NCBI RefSeq assembly: GCF_001653135.1
Contig: NZ_BDDS01000001.1
Location: forward strand, 310,001-374,000
Direction: 5' to 3'
DNA: 64,000 nucleotides
From: Pseudoalteromonas neustonica
GTDB taxonomy: Bacteria; Pseudomonadota; Gammaproteobacteria; Enterobacterales; Alteromonadaceae
Of this stretch, positions 56,134 to 64,000 are shown one piece after another (position 1 is the first letter of the stretch; each line of letters begins with the position of its first letter). A program made the translations under genes and the position numbers. Below the pieces are notes generated by a model. That model was not told where the DNA came from and did no database searches. It worked only from the letters and a program-made list of their open reading frames with translations.

Positions 56134-56156
56134 AACCCTGCACTACGGGCAGGGTT
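56134..56156. terminator. Terminator between convergent DKNYY and dps genes
   Basis: AACCCTGC / GCAGGGTT stem with a seven-base loop after an A run; suited to both strands. Confidence 0.65.
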
Positions 56157-56174
56157 GTCTGGGTATTATGGGGG

Positions 56175-56690
56175 TTATTTGGTTTTTAGTTCCCCAGTTG
56201 ACGACTCTAAGTGCGCACGAACAAACCATTGAAACTGCTCAAGGTCAGCAAGTTGTGCGATGATCATGTCTTCAGACACAGGATCTAATTCAGATAATTT
56301 TTCAAGAGTTTTGCGGTGATCACCATTAATGCCGTTATATACTTTATCAAGTGCTACTAGGTGATCTTTTACCAAGCCTTTGCCAATTGAATAATCTTCC
56401 CATGAGCGGCGATCGACAATGGATTTAGGAGTACCGATTGGCACACCACCTAGCGTGGCAATTCGCTCAGCGATGGTGTCGGTCATTTCTCGAACTACCT
56501 CCACTTGCGGATCAAGCATTTCATGTACGCCAATAAAGTTAGGACCTACTACATTCCAATGAATATGCTTTAAAGTCAGTTGTAAATCAATCAGGGCCAC
56601 CATGCGGTTATCGAGTAGATCAATGGTGCGTGTTGCAGATTCGCTAGTCATACCGGGAGCTGTAAATTCAGCAACTTTACTATTACTCAT
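56175..56690 (-). CDS. dps: Dps-family ferritin-like protein (DNA protection during starvation)
   Basis: 171 residues, a normal length. It forms a dodecamer that oxidises iron with H2O2 and can shield DNA. Motifs at the ferroxidase site: LKHIHWNVVGPNFIGVHEMLD (His ligands, split here as HIHWN and VHEMLD), AERIATLGGVPIG, and the C-terminal DLEQFQWFVRAHLE. The N-terminal extension before the four-helix bundle is short. Likely induced by stress; no OxyR site was looked for successfully. The upstream gap to 56894 holds nothing I recognise. Confidence 0.9.
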   Translation of the reverse strand: MSNSKVAEFTAPGMTSESATRTIDLLDNRMVALIDLQLTLKHIHWNVVGPNFIGVHEMLDPQVEVVREMTDTIAERIATLGGVPIGTPKSIVDRRSWEDYSIGKGLVKDHLVALDKVYNGINGDHRKTLEKLSELDPVSEDMIIAQLADLEQFQWFVRAHLESSTGELKTK

Positions 56691-56894
56691 AATTTCTCCT
56701 GCTTAAATAAATTGATGCTTTAAATAATCTATAGGATATGAAGCAATGATCATGCCGAGGGTGAGTTTAAATTAAATCTCTTTAAATACAATTAGTTGGG
56801 TTTTTTACTTGTCACTGTGATTGTTTTTATATAATTTTTTTATGAAAAGTTTGCAGGCATTTGTAAAATCTGCAAACTTCACAAGATAATTATA

Positions 56895-58250
56895 TTAACG
56901 TGCAGGTAGAACAATCGTGGCTTGTACGCCGCGCTGAGTATCACGATTTTCTATGTGTAGATCGCCATCATGGTTCATGGCTATTTGCCGACTGAGTACT
57001 AACCCTATACCACTACCTTGGGTTTTAGTGGTGTAAAATGGCACAAATAAGTTATCAATATTCGCTATTCCAACGCCTGAATCCAGTAGTTGTATTAATA
57101 GCTTTCCCTCACTAATTTTCCATTGCAACGTTAAGCTAATCGGTTCTTTATTGCTGGCTGATTGGTTTGTGTTTGAAGCTTCAATTGCATTAGTGATCAA
57201 GTTTACCAACGCTTGTTGTAATTGTTGGCAGTCAACAAAAAAGGAGATGTCTGGGCTTTTAGGTAACTGCCAGTTTATTTGCGGGTAAAGAGCCGTGGTG
57301 CTGTGGATAAAATCAGCGACAGACATAAGAGACTTTACTGGTGGTGGAAGGGTAGATAATTGCTGATAGCTTTTAATAAATGTATTGAGCGAATGCGCGC
57401 GCTCTGAAATAACGCATAAGCCTTGATGTAAATCTGCTTTATTGTCTGCTTGGGTTAAATCGGCCCTCGTGAGCTTTGCTAAAGACTCGCTTATTGAGGC
57501 TATCGGCGCTAATGAATTATTAATTTCATGGCTTAATACTCTCACTAAGCGTTGCCATGCAATTCGCTCTTCTTCGCGCAGCAGTTGCTGAATATCCGTG
57601 ATAAATATCAAATTATGTGTTTGGGTATTAACTAAATACTTATCAACGTGCAGATACACTTTTTTACGGTGCTGCTTTAATTGAAATTCAACCACCTTTT
57701 GACCACCCACGTTTAACGCATCTTGCAAACCTAACTGATTAATTGGCCCACCGATAACGGCTTCAAAACGACAGGCAAAAAGCTTTTCAGCGCTGGGGTT
57801 CATTAAAACAATCGCGTTATTATGATCAGTGGTAATAATGGCAACATCGATTTGATTGATGATTTTTGTTAATAGTAGCTGTTGTTCTTTCAGCTCTTGT
57901 TTGTGTGTACTAATCGCCGACGATAAACCTGTAAGGGTGTGGTTAAACTCAGCAAGCGCACCTTGTTTGTATCGACTAACAGGGCGCGTCGTGCCATCGC
58001 CAAAAATAACGGATTCGATAATGTTTATAGATGTGCGTAATTGGTAAGTTATTTTTTGCCAGATACTGAAGCCGCTATAGCCGGTAACAATAACTACAAA
58101 AAGTATAATCAGTATTTTTAAGTAAATTGATATACCTGCTGATATGACAAAATAAAATAACAAAGCACTTGGTAAAGCAGTTGCTAGTAACACTAAACGT
58201 ATAATATCGCCTTCGTAGCTCTTTACTATTTTGCGTTTAATTTTCGTCAT
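56895..58250 (-). CDS. Sensor histidine kinase, NtrY-like
   Basis: 451 residues. Two helices near the N terminus (about 18-62) with almost no periplasmic loop, then a HAMP-like linker (about 62-110), a PAS domain (about 125-215: VAIITTDHNNAIVLMNPSAEKLF), HisKA with His241 in LSHEINNSLAPI, and HATPase with NLITNAIEASN and GSGIGLVLSRQIAMNH. The Asn after His-Glu-Ile marks the NtrB/NtrY class that pairs with NtrC-type regulators. Overlaps the regulator gene by 14 bases. Likely senses a membrane or internal signal and controls the ABC genes of the same unit. Confidence 0.9.
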   Translation of the reverse strand: MTKIKRKIVKSYEGDIIRLVLLATALPSALLFYFVISAGISIYLKILIILFVVIVTGYSGFSIWQKITYQLRTSINIIESVIFGDGTTRPVSRYKQGALAEFNHTLTGLSSAISTHKQELKEQQLLLTKIINQIDVAIITTDHNNAIVLMNPSAEKLFACRFEAVIGGPINQLGLQDALNVGGQKVVEFQLKQHRKKVYLHVDKYLVNTQTHNLIFITDIQQLLREEERIAWQRLVRVLSHEINNSLAPIASISESLAKLTRADLTQADNKADLHQGLCVISERAHSLNTFIKSYQQLSTLPPPVKSLMSVADFIHSTTALYPQINWQLPKSPDISFFVDCQQLQQALVNLITNAIEASNTNQSASNKEPISLTLQWKISEGKLLIQLLDSGVGIANIDNLFVPFYTTKTQGSGIGLVLSRQIAMNHDGDLHIENRDTQRGVQATIVLPAR

Positions 58251-59625
58251 ATAGTAACTTATATTTATCTAAACGTCGGTAGTATGCGCTGCGACTTAAA
58301 CCTAAAGATAGCGCTGTTTCGTGGGCTTTATTATCAAACAAAGCAAGGCGCTTTTTAATTACATGTGATTCGATATCGTCTAATGTTGCTTCATCAAACG
58401 CGAATGCTTCGGGCTTATCTTGTGTTGCTAGGCCTAAATCACTGACTTGTATCTCATCGTGCTGGGCTAAAAATAATGCGCGTTCAATAATATGGCTTAA
58501 TTCTCTGATATTGCCGGGCCAATGATAGCTATGCAATGCTTTAATGGCACCTTTTGAAAACGGTTTGCACGATAAGCGGTATTTTTCACAAAACTGTGTT
58601 TGAAAATAATGGGCTAAAGGAAGTATATCAGCAGTGCGATCACGCAGTGCAGGAATGCGTATTTCGGCAGTATTGAGTCGGTATAGCAAATCTTGCCTAA
58701 ATTGTCCTTGTTCAATCAAACTAGGTAAATCAGCGTTGGTTGCTGAGACTAGGCGAACATTAATTTTTTGGGTTTTAGAGCTCCCCACTTTTTCAAATTG
58801 TCGCTCTTCAAGCACCCTTAATAATTTTGCTTGCTGCGATAATGGAATGTTGGCTATTTCATCTAAGAAAATAGTGCCGTTATCAGCCATTTCAAAACGG
58901 CCAATACGGGTTTCTTTGGAGTCAGTAAAGGCGCCTTTTATATGACCAAACATTTCACTTTCAAATAAGTTTTCGCTAATAGCCCCCATATTGACGGACA
59001 AAAATGCTTGTTGGGCACGGGCAGAACATTGATGTAAATAATTAGCGAGCATACTTTTACCTGTACCATTTTCGCCAGTAAAAATAATATTCATATCACT
59101 GAGAGCTAAGCGTTCAAGCTGGTTGATGATCGACTGCATTGCAGAAGATTGGCTTATTATTTGGCTTTTTGGTAGTTGTGATTCTTGTTTAAGTAAGGCG
59201 TTTTCTTGGGTTAAACGTTGTCCTTGGCGGGTTAAAGTACTGAGTTTGATTTGTGCGTTAACCTTGGTAATTAGGTCGTTATTTTTCCACGGTTTCTGTA
59301 TGAAATCGACAGCCCCTAATTGCATTGATGCAACGGCAATATCAATGCTACTAAACCCGGTCATAACGATGACTGGGACTTGTTCGTCAAGCTCTCTAAT
59401 TGCAGTAAGTAGCTCAAATCCTTCGTGTCCGGATGTGGTATCGCGGTGATAATTTAAATCCATTAATACACAGGCAAAGTCTTTTCGTTTTAATAGCTGT
59501 AATACATCAAACGGCTTTTCAACGGTGGTTACTTCAAAACCTTCTGATTTAAGTAGCATTTTTAAAGCGATGAGTACGTTAGCATCGTCATCAGCGACGA
59601 GTATCGATGGGGTATTTGGTGTCAT
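58237..59625 (-). CDS. NtrC-type response regulator with an altered GAFTGA loop
   Basis: 462 residues. Receiver (about 8-120) with Asp56 in VLMDLNYH; AAA+ domain (about 160-395) with Walker A GENGTGKS, Walker B TIFLDEIANIP and the arginine-finger region RQDLLYRLNTAEI; C-terminal Fis-type helix-turn-helix (about 420-460, HETALSLGLSRSAYYRRLDKY). The loop that touches sigma-54 reads GAFTDS (231-236) instead of GAFTGA. The family normally activates sigma-54 promoters; this change may mean another mode. Coupled to the kinase gene by overlap and follows the ABC permease by 64 bases. Confidence 0.9.
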   Translation of the reverse strand: MTPNTPSILVADDDANVLIALKMLLKSEGFEVTTVEKPFDVLQLLKRKDFACVLMDLNYHRDTTSGHEGFELLTAIRELDEQVPVIVMTGFSSIDIAVASMQLGAVDFIQKPWKNNDLITKVNAQIKLSTLTRQGQRLTQENALLKQESQLPKSQIISQSSAMQSIINQLERLALSDMNIIFTGENGTGKSMLANYLHQCSARAQQAFLSVNMGAISENLFESEMFGHIKGAFTDSKETRIGRFEMADNGTIFLDEIANIPLSQQAKLLRVLEERQFEKVGSSKTQKINVRLVSATNADLPSLIEQGQFRQDLLYRLNTAEIRIPALRDRTADILPLAHYFQTQFCEKYRLSCKPFSKGAIKALHSYHWPGNIRELSHIIERALFLAQHDEIQVSDLGLATQDKPEAFAFDEATLDDIESHVIKKRLALFDNKAHETALSLGLSRSAYYRRLDKYKLLYDEN

Positions 59626-59689
59626 TAGTTTACCATTTTAACAGCGAACAACTTATTTAGAGCTGTTCGCATAAAAGAAATATTAAGCA

Positions 59690-62197
59690 TTAATCGTGAT
59701 GTAATGCGTCACTGGGCTCCATTTTGATCACTTTTTTAGCGGGTATAAAGGTAGCTAATAAGACCATTGCTGTTATTAATAATGGGACACAAATTAGACT
59801 TAATACATAACTGGTGTTACTTATCACTAATGTATTAGTCATGGTACTGACTAATAATAGCGACAGACAAACACCGATTGCAAGGCCGATAGCTAACTGC
59901 TTAATGGCTTGATTCATAAATAATCTAATAATGTCATTATCAGGTGAGCCTAGGGCTCTGCGAATACCAATTTCTTGAGTGCGCTGAGTAATGCTATTTG
60001 CAGCCATTGCGTAAATGCCACTGGCTGCCAAAAATGCAGCGATTACCCCGCACAGTAAAAATATTTTACTCACTGACAGCACCAGTAACATTGGTTGATT
60101 AATTAGATCGTCATAATTTTGTATATGATAAATACCAAGATCAGGGTCAACAGTATTTACAGCATCCATTAGGGCTTGCTTGATAGCTGCTTCATTGCCT
60201 TGATAATGTAATGCGACATATAGCCGCCATGGACCAATGTTATCCATTGAATGATAGGAGTTATAAGAGGCACTAGAGGATCGCATAGTTGAACCATGAA
60301 AGGTATCAGATACAACGCCAACAATTGTATACCAATCGTCAGATGCGCCCCTTGCATTAACACGCCTTACACGCTGGCCAATGGCATCATTTTCTGGAAA
60401 AAACTGCTTGGCGATGGTTTGATTAATCATAATGCTAAGCGCACCGTCTTCTCGGTCTCGGTAATCAAAAGCACGACCTTGAATTATTTCCATGCCAATG
60501 GCTCGCCATGAATCATGGGCAACGAGCTCATTATTACTGTAAGGGTTTTCATTCCAAACTTGTGCGGCGCGTCCTTCAATTTCAAAATAACTGGTGCCTT
60601 CCCCTCGACCAGGTAGTTGTGACATGAAAGAGACGGCTTCTATGCTTGGCATGGCTTCAAGTGTTTCCTTTAATTTATAGTACATATCAGAACGATTTAT
60701 ACGGTCTTGGTATTCAAACTCAGTATCGTATCTTACAGGGTATTTTTCAGGTGACAGTTGTACTTGTGCTGTAAGGCGCTTGTCGGTATCAACACCGTAA
60801 TCAGCGGTGCCTGCAGAGTAACCTGTGACAAGTAAAATAGTGGCAATGACTAATACAACACAGGACAGTAAAATCTCAGAAATGACTAACACTCTGCCAG
60901 CTTTAGCTGCTTTTTTACTTAAAGCACCTCGTGTGCCATCTCGTATTACTGCATTAAAATCATTTGATAACGAGCGAATCGCAGGGAGCAGGCCAGTGAT
61001 TGCAATCATTAACACCACTGAGACGATTAATAGCACTATAGCGCTTGGCTCAAGTGATAGATCCCACCAAAATGGCTTTTTATTTTCGACAGTAAAATTG
61101 GCGTTAAGTATTTCGTTACTGACTTCTAATCCGTAAGCGGCAAATAACAATGCAAACAGTCCACCAGTACAGCATATAAAGACGCTTTCCCACAGCATTT
61201 GTAAAATTAAACGTTTTCTAGGAATACCGAGAGCAACACGGATCGCGACCTCTTTTAGACGTTCGTTTACACGTGCAAGGAGTAAGTTACTTACATTGAT
61301 GCAGGCAAGCGCTAATATAAGAAATACCACAACAAACAAAGCAACAAAAATAGTGTAATACTGCACAATACTGGCGTGTTTGTAGGGTTTTGCAATTAGG
61401 TATTCGCCGTTATCGCTGAGTCTCCAACGAAAATCCTTCATTAACTCAGGCTCAATTTGCGTATTGAAAGAGGCAACCCCGGCTTCGACTTGTGCGAATG
61501 TGGCATCTGGTTTTAGGCGAGCAATACCAAAAGCGCTGTTTCTGGTTGCTTCAATTGGGTTTAAGTAATCAGGACCCAAAGGTTGCCATATTTGTGCATA
61601 TTGTGGAAATGAAAAGCCTTCAGGCATAACACCAATTACACGTGAGGGCATGGCATCAAGTGATACTGTTTGGCCAACTATTTTTGCGTCGCTATTAAAG
61701 TCTCGTTGCCATATTTCGTAACTGAGTACAAATACAGACTCCGCACCGTCATAAAAATCCTCAGGTGCGAACCCTCGCCCCAGTATGGGTTGTACACCGG
61801 CAATTTCAAAAATATTCCAACTGGTGTAAGTTGCATTATATTTTTTTGCTTGTTGGAGCTTACTATTGGTTGATTTTGCGCCTCCTGCAATAGTCGTTCC
61901 TTCATAATAATAGGCAACATCTGTAAATAACCCTAGTTGTTGGTCTAATTGCAGTAAATGAAAAGGATCTGCTTGCATTCGGTATTGATGGTTATAATTA
62001 TATTTAGCTTCAATGGCGACAAGTGGCGTGTCGCCATTCATGGTCATGGGTTTAAACACCAAATTATTTAAAATTGAATAGGCGTAAAGTGTTAAACCAA
62101 GGCCAATTGAGACAATCAAGATGGTTAAAGCAGTAAACATTGGCTTTTTTAGTAACATTCGTGCGGTATATTTTAACTCGATAGCTAATGACATCAT
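59690..62197 (-). CDS. MacB/FtsX-like ABC permease
   Basis: 835 residues, four to eight transmembrane helices in the arrangement of two FtsX units: an N-terminal TM (about 18-42), a large periplasmic MacB-core domain (about 45-275), a bundle (about 280-425: VVVFLILALACINVSNLLLARVNERLKEVAIRVALG), a second periplasmic domain (about 470-690), and a C-terminal bundle (about 700-830) with the signature AMAANSITQRTQEIGIRRALG. No own ATPase; the cytoplasmic ATPase is the next gene. The pair likely exports a peptide, lipid or antibiotic as MacAB does, with an HlyD adaptor. Confidence 0.9.
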   Translation of the reverse strand: MMSLAIELKYTARMLLKKPMFTALTILIVSIGLGLTLYAYSILNNLVFKPMTMNGDTPLVAIEAKYNYNHQYRMQADPFHLLQLDQQLGLFTDVAYYYEGTTIAGGAKSTNSKLQQAKKYNATYTSWNIFEIAGVQPILGRGFAPEDFYDGAESVFVLSYEIWQRDFNSDAKIVGQTVSLDAMPSRVIGVMPEGFSFPQYAQIWQPLGPDYLNPIEATRNSAFGIARLKPDATFAQVEAGVASFNTQIEPELMKDFRWRLSDNGEYLIAKPYKHASIVQYYTIFVALFVVVFLILALACINVSNLLLARVNERLKEVAIRVALGIPRKRLILQMLWESVFICCTGGLFALLFAAYGLEVSNEILNANFTVENKKPFWWDLSLEPSAIVLLIVSVVLMIAITGLLPAIRSLSNDFNAVIRDGTRGALSKKAAKAGRVLVISEILLSCVVLVIATILLVTGYSAGTADYGVDTDKRLTAQVQLSPEKYPVRYDTEFEYQDRINRSDMYYKLKETLEAMPSIEAVSFMSQLPGRGEGTSYFEIEGRAAQVWNENPYSNNELVAHDSWRAIGMEIIQGRAFDYRDREDGALSIMINQTIAKQFFPENDAIGQRVRRVNARGASDDWYTIVGVVSDTFHGSTMRSSSASYNSYHSMDNIGPWRLYVALHYQGNEAAIKQALMDAVNTVDPDLGIYHIQNYDDLINQPMLLVLSVSKIFLLCGVIAAFLAASGIYAMAANSITQRTQEIGIRRALGSPDNDIIRLFMNQAIKQLAIGLAIGVCLSLLLVSTMTNTLVISNTSYVLSLICVPLLITAMVLLATFIPAKKVIKMEPSDALHHD

Positions 62198-62206
62198 TTT
62201 GTCCTT

Positions 62207-62935
62207 TTATACCGTAATTGCAGCTGACTGCTGATTGTTTTCGTGATCGGCAACAATCTTGCCATCGAATATTTCAATTGTGCGTTTTGCACGACTCGCG
62301 CCACGCGGATCATGAGTAACCATGCAAATAGTCGCGCCTTCTTGGTGAAGTTGGTCGAGTAAGTTCATCACCGCTTGCGCATTTTTTGAATCAAGGTTAC
62401 CAGTGGGCTCATCGGCTAAAATAATCGACGGGTTGCCTGCTATCGCTCTGGCTACGGCAACGCGTTGCTGCTGCCCACCTGATAACTGAGAAGGAAAGTG
62501 ATTAACTCGGTGAGCCATGTCAACTTTGGCTAAAGCATCAGCAACCATGGTTTTACGTTGCTCTTTGCTAATGTCTTTACGATAGGTTAATGGCAGCTCA
62601 ACATTTTCGGCAACGGTTAAATCACTAATTAAGTTAAAGGCCTGAAATATAAAACCAATTTTTTCATTGCGAATATGTGCGCGCTCATCACGATCAAGGT
62701 TTGACACGTCGTGATTAGCTAATAAATAATGTCCTTGCGAAAGGTTATCTAATAAACCCAATAAAGAAAGTAACGTAGATTTTCCACAGCCTGACGGGCC
62801 TGTTATTGCAATGTATTCACCTTGGTTAATCAACAGGTTTATGTCATTTAAGGCATGGGTTTCAATGTCATCAGCAACAAAAACTTTTTTCAGTTGTTTG
62901 AGTTCGACTAGTACAGGGTTTGAGTGCGTTTTCAT
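62207..62935 (-). CDS. ABC transporter ATP-binding protein, MacB/LolD-like
   Basis: 242 residues: Walker A GPSGCGKST (about 40-48), Q loop IFQAFNLISDLT, signature LSGGQQQRVAVARA, Walker B IILADEPTGNLD, and the switch His in VTHDPR. The motif set and HALNDINLLINQGEYIA start are those of the MacB/LolD/YbbA group that drive FtsX-type permeases. It starts 9 bases after the adaptor gene and ends 9 bases before the permease gene, so all three are one operon. Confidence 0.95.
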   Translation of the reverse strand: MKTHSNPVLVELKQLKKVFVADDIETHALNDINLLINQGEYIAITGPSGCGKSTLLSLLGLLDNLSQGHYLLANHDVSNLDRDERAHIRNEKIGFIFQAFNLISDLTVAENVELPLTYRKDISKEQRKTMVADALAKVDMAHRVNHFPSQLSGGQQQRVAVARAIAGNPSIILADEPTGNLDSKNAQAVMNLLDQLHQEGATICMVTHDPRGASRAKRTIEIFDGKIVADHENNQQSAAITV

Positions 62936-62943
62936 AGTGCTTC

Positions 62944-64000
62944 CTAATTAATTTTTATTTGTTGATGACCATCCCACGCGGAGACATCTGAGACGACAAT
63001 GTTGTTGCCTGTCGCTAATCCTTGTTTTATTTCAATATGGGTTGCTGACATTTGTCCAAATTCGACTGTTGTTGATTGGGCATATTCGTTGGCTGTATCT
63101 AATGCGTAAATGGTGCCTGTGCTGTTTGCTTTAGCAAACATGGGACGTTTTACAAATAACACATCATCGAGTTTTGCTATTTCAATAATGCCGTCAACAG
63201 ACAGTTCAGGGCGTGCTTCTTTTGGAATGTCACCGACTAATTCAACATCGACTTGTACAGAGCCATTGATCACCGCAGGATCAATGCGTTTGACAATGCC
63301 TGTTGTGATATTTGCGCGGGTGTCGATGGTGACGTGTTGACCTAGAGCAACATGGCTGACTTGTTTTTCGGGAACGCGTAGTTCAGCTAAAAATTCGCCA
63401 CTTTTGGCAAGGCGGGCTAGATTAGTGCCTGCATTTACACGTTGGCCAAGCTCCAGCGGCATTTCTTGTACAATACTATCAATCGTTGCTTTAACCGTTA
63501 AGCCGTCCACTTGGCTTTGCATTCTGCTGACTATATGCTGCATGCGTTTTGATCGCGCTGAAAATGCTTTTATTTGTGCTTGCATGTTTTCGCGGCTTTT
63601 TAGTAAACGCTTTTGTTCTAGTAGCCAACGCTGCTTAAATTGGTTTACATCAATTTTTACTTCTTCATGAGCTATTTTTGATACCGCGACGATATCTTGT
63701 GCAATTAAAGATTCTTGCGCATTAAGTGTTAGTAGGGCACGTTCATAATTTAATTGGCTATTGATCACTAAAGCTTCTTGATCAAATACTTGTGACTCAA
63801 GGGCAATTTTTTGAGCATGAAGTTGCGCCTTCATTTCTTCTAATTCCCACTGGCTTTCTTCAAGTTGTTGCTCAAGCTCCGGGTTACTTAAAACCATTAA
63901 GATATCGTCAACTTTTACGCTGGCACCGGCTTTAGCATAAATAGCTTCAACACGACCACTGATATTGGTGGCTACCCAGCGAATATCTTTGGGTACAAGC
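62944..64000 (-). CDS. HlyD/MacA-type periplasmic adaptor (5' end beyond the window)
   Basis: The open frame runs on past the internal ATG at 63897 to the right edge, giving LVPKDIRWVATNISGRVEAI and further, so the start is outside the window. Visible: half of the lipoyl domain (SGRVEAIYAKAGASVKVDDIL), a long coiled-coil hairpin (about 70 residues each way, ELEQQLEESQWELEEMK), the second lipoyl half (TVKATIDSIVQEMPLELGQRVNAGTNLA) and a beta-barrel domain with ISHVALG-like VSHVALGQHVTI. Adaptor of the ABC exporter encoded next to it. Confidence 0.9.
   Translation of the reverse strand, partial: LVPKDIRWVATNISGRVEAIYAKAGASVKVDDILMVLSNPELEQQLEESQWELEEMKAQLHAQKIALESQVFDQEALVINSQLNYERALLTLNAQESLIAQDIVAVSKIAHEEVKIDVNQFKQRWLLEQKRLLKSRENMQAQIKAFSARSKRMQHIVSRMQSQVDGLTVKATIDSIVQEMPLELGQRVNAGTNLARLAKSGEFLAELRVPEKQVSHVALGQHVTIDTRANITTGIVKRIDPAVINGSVQVDVELVGDIPKEARPELSVDGIIEIAKLDDVLFVKRPMFAKANSTGTIYALDTANEYAQSTTVEFGQMSATHIEIKQGLATGNNIVVSDVSAWDGHQQIKIN

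Overview
The window looks like the chromosome of a marine gammaproteobacterium of the Alteromonadales, most likely Pseudoalteromonas. This is inferred from the AT-rich base composition, the family-level match of most proteins, the gcvT-gcvH-gcvP order, the many secreted hydrolases and two-component systems, and the dispersed hairpin repeats. No rRNA or tRNA gene is seen. Both edges cut genes: a sugar MFS transporter on the left and an HlyD-type adaptor on the right.

Layout. 1-8.2 kb: transporter end, tandem 122-bp repeats, TonB-dependent receptor, a decayed esterase-like lipoprotein-sized secreted protein with a helical tail, a ToxR/CadC-like membrane regulator and a LysR regulator. 8.3-14 kb: glycine cleavage operon gcvT-gcvH-gcvP, preceded by a shortened, catalytically degenerate GcvT paralogue that is divergent from the LysR gene. 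14-17.6 kb: a dense block of REP-like hairpin repeats holding a small AT-rich lipoprotein gene and a REP-associated tyrosine transposase (RAYT) with a DnaA-like C-terminal domain, bounded by inverted termini. 17.6-20.5 kb: hydrolase / response regulator / histidine kinase operon. 22.3-29.3 kb: tightly coupled operon of MipA/OmpV barrel, RND adaptor, RND pump, response regulator and histidine kinase. 29.5-30.9 kb: two small membrane-protein genes separated by a plausible integron attC site, then a decayed RAYT fragment. 31-45 kb: DUF2306 and AraC-type pair, ACP phosphodiesterase, GcvA-like LysR, a large M60/ImpA-type metalloprotease lipoprotein, a YqhA protein and a secreted C15-like peptidase bracketed by inverted copies of a ~270-bp repeat, a lipoprotein, and a NYN-domain protein with probable OST-HTH/LOTUS repeats. 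46-56.7 kb: delta-class carbonic anhydrase, a two-component pair, YjdM, prolyl oligopeptidase, SulP transporter, DKNYY-type protein, Dps. 56.9-64 kb: histidine kinase, NtrC-type regulator, and a MacAB-like ABC system in one leftward operon.

Four complete two-component systems lie in the window, three of them in operons with the transporter or hydrolase they probably control. The most unusual parts are the repeat/RAYT block (14-17.6 kb), the degenerate GcvT paralogue, the isolated integron cassette remnant, the C15-like protein with Ser in place of the catalytic Cys, the NYN/LOTUS protein, and the NtrC-type regulator whose sigma-54 contact loop reads GAFTDS rather than GAFTGA.
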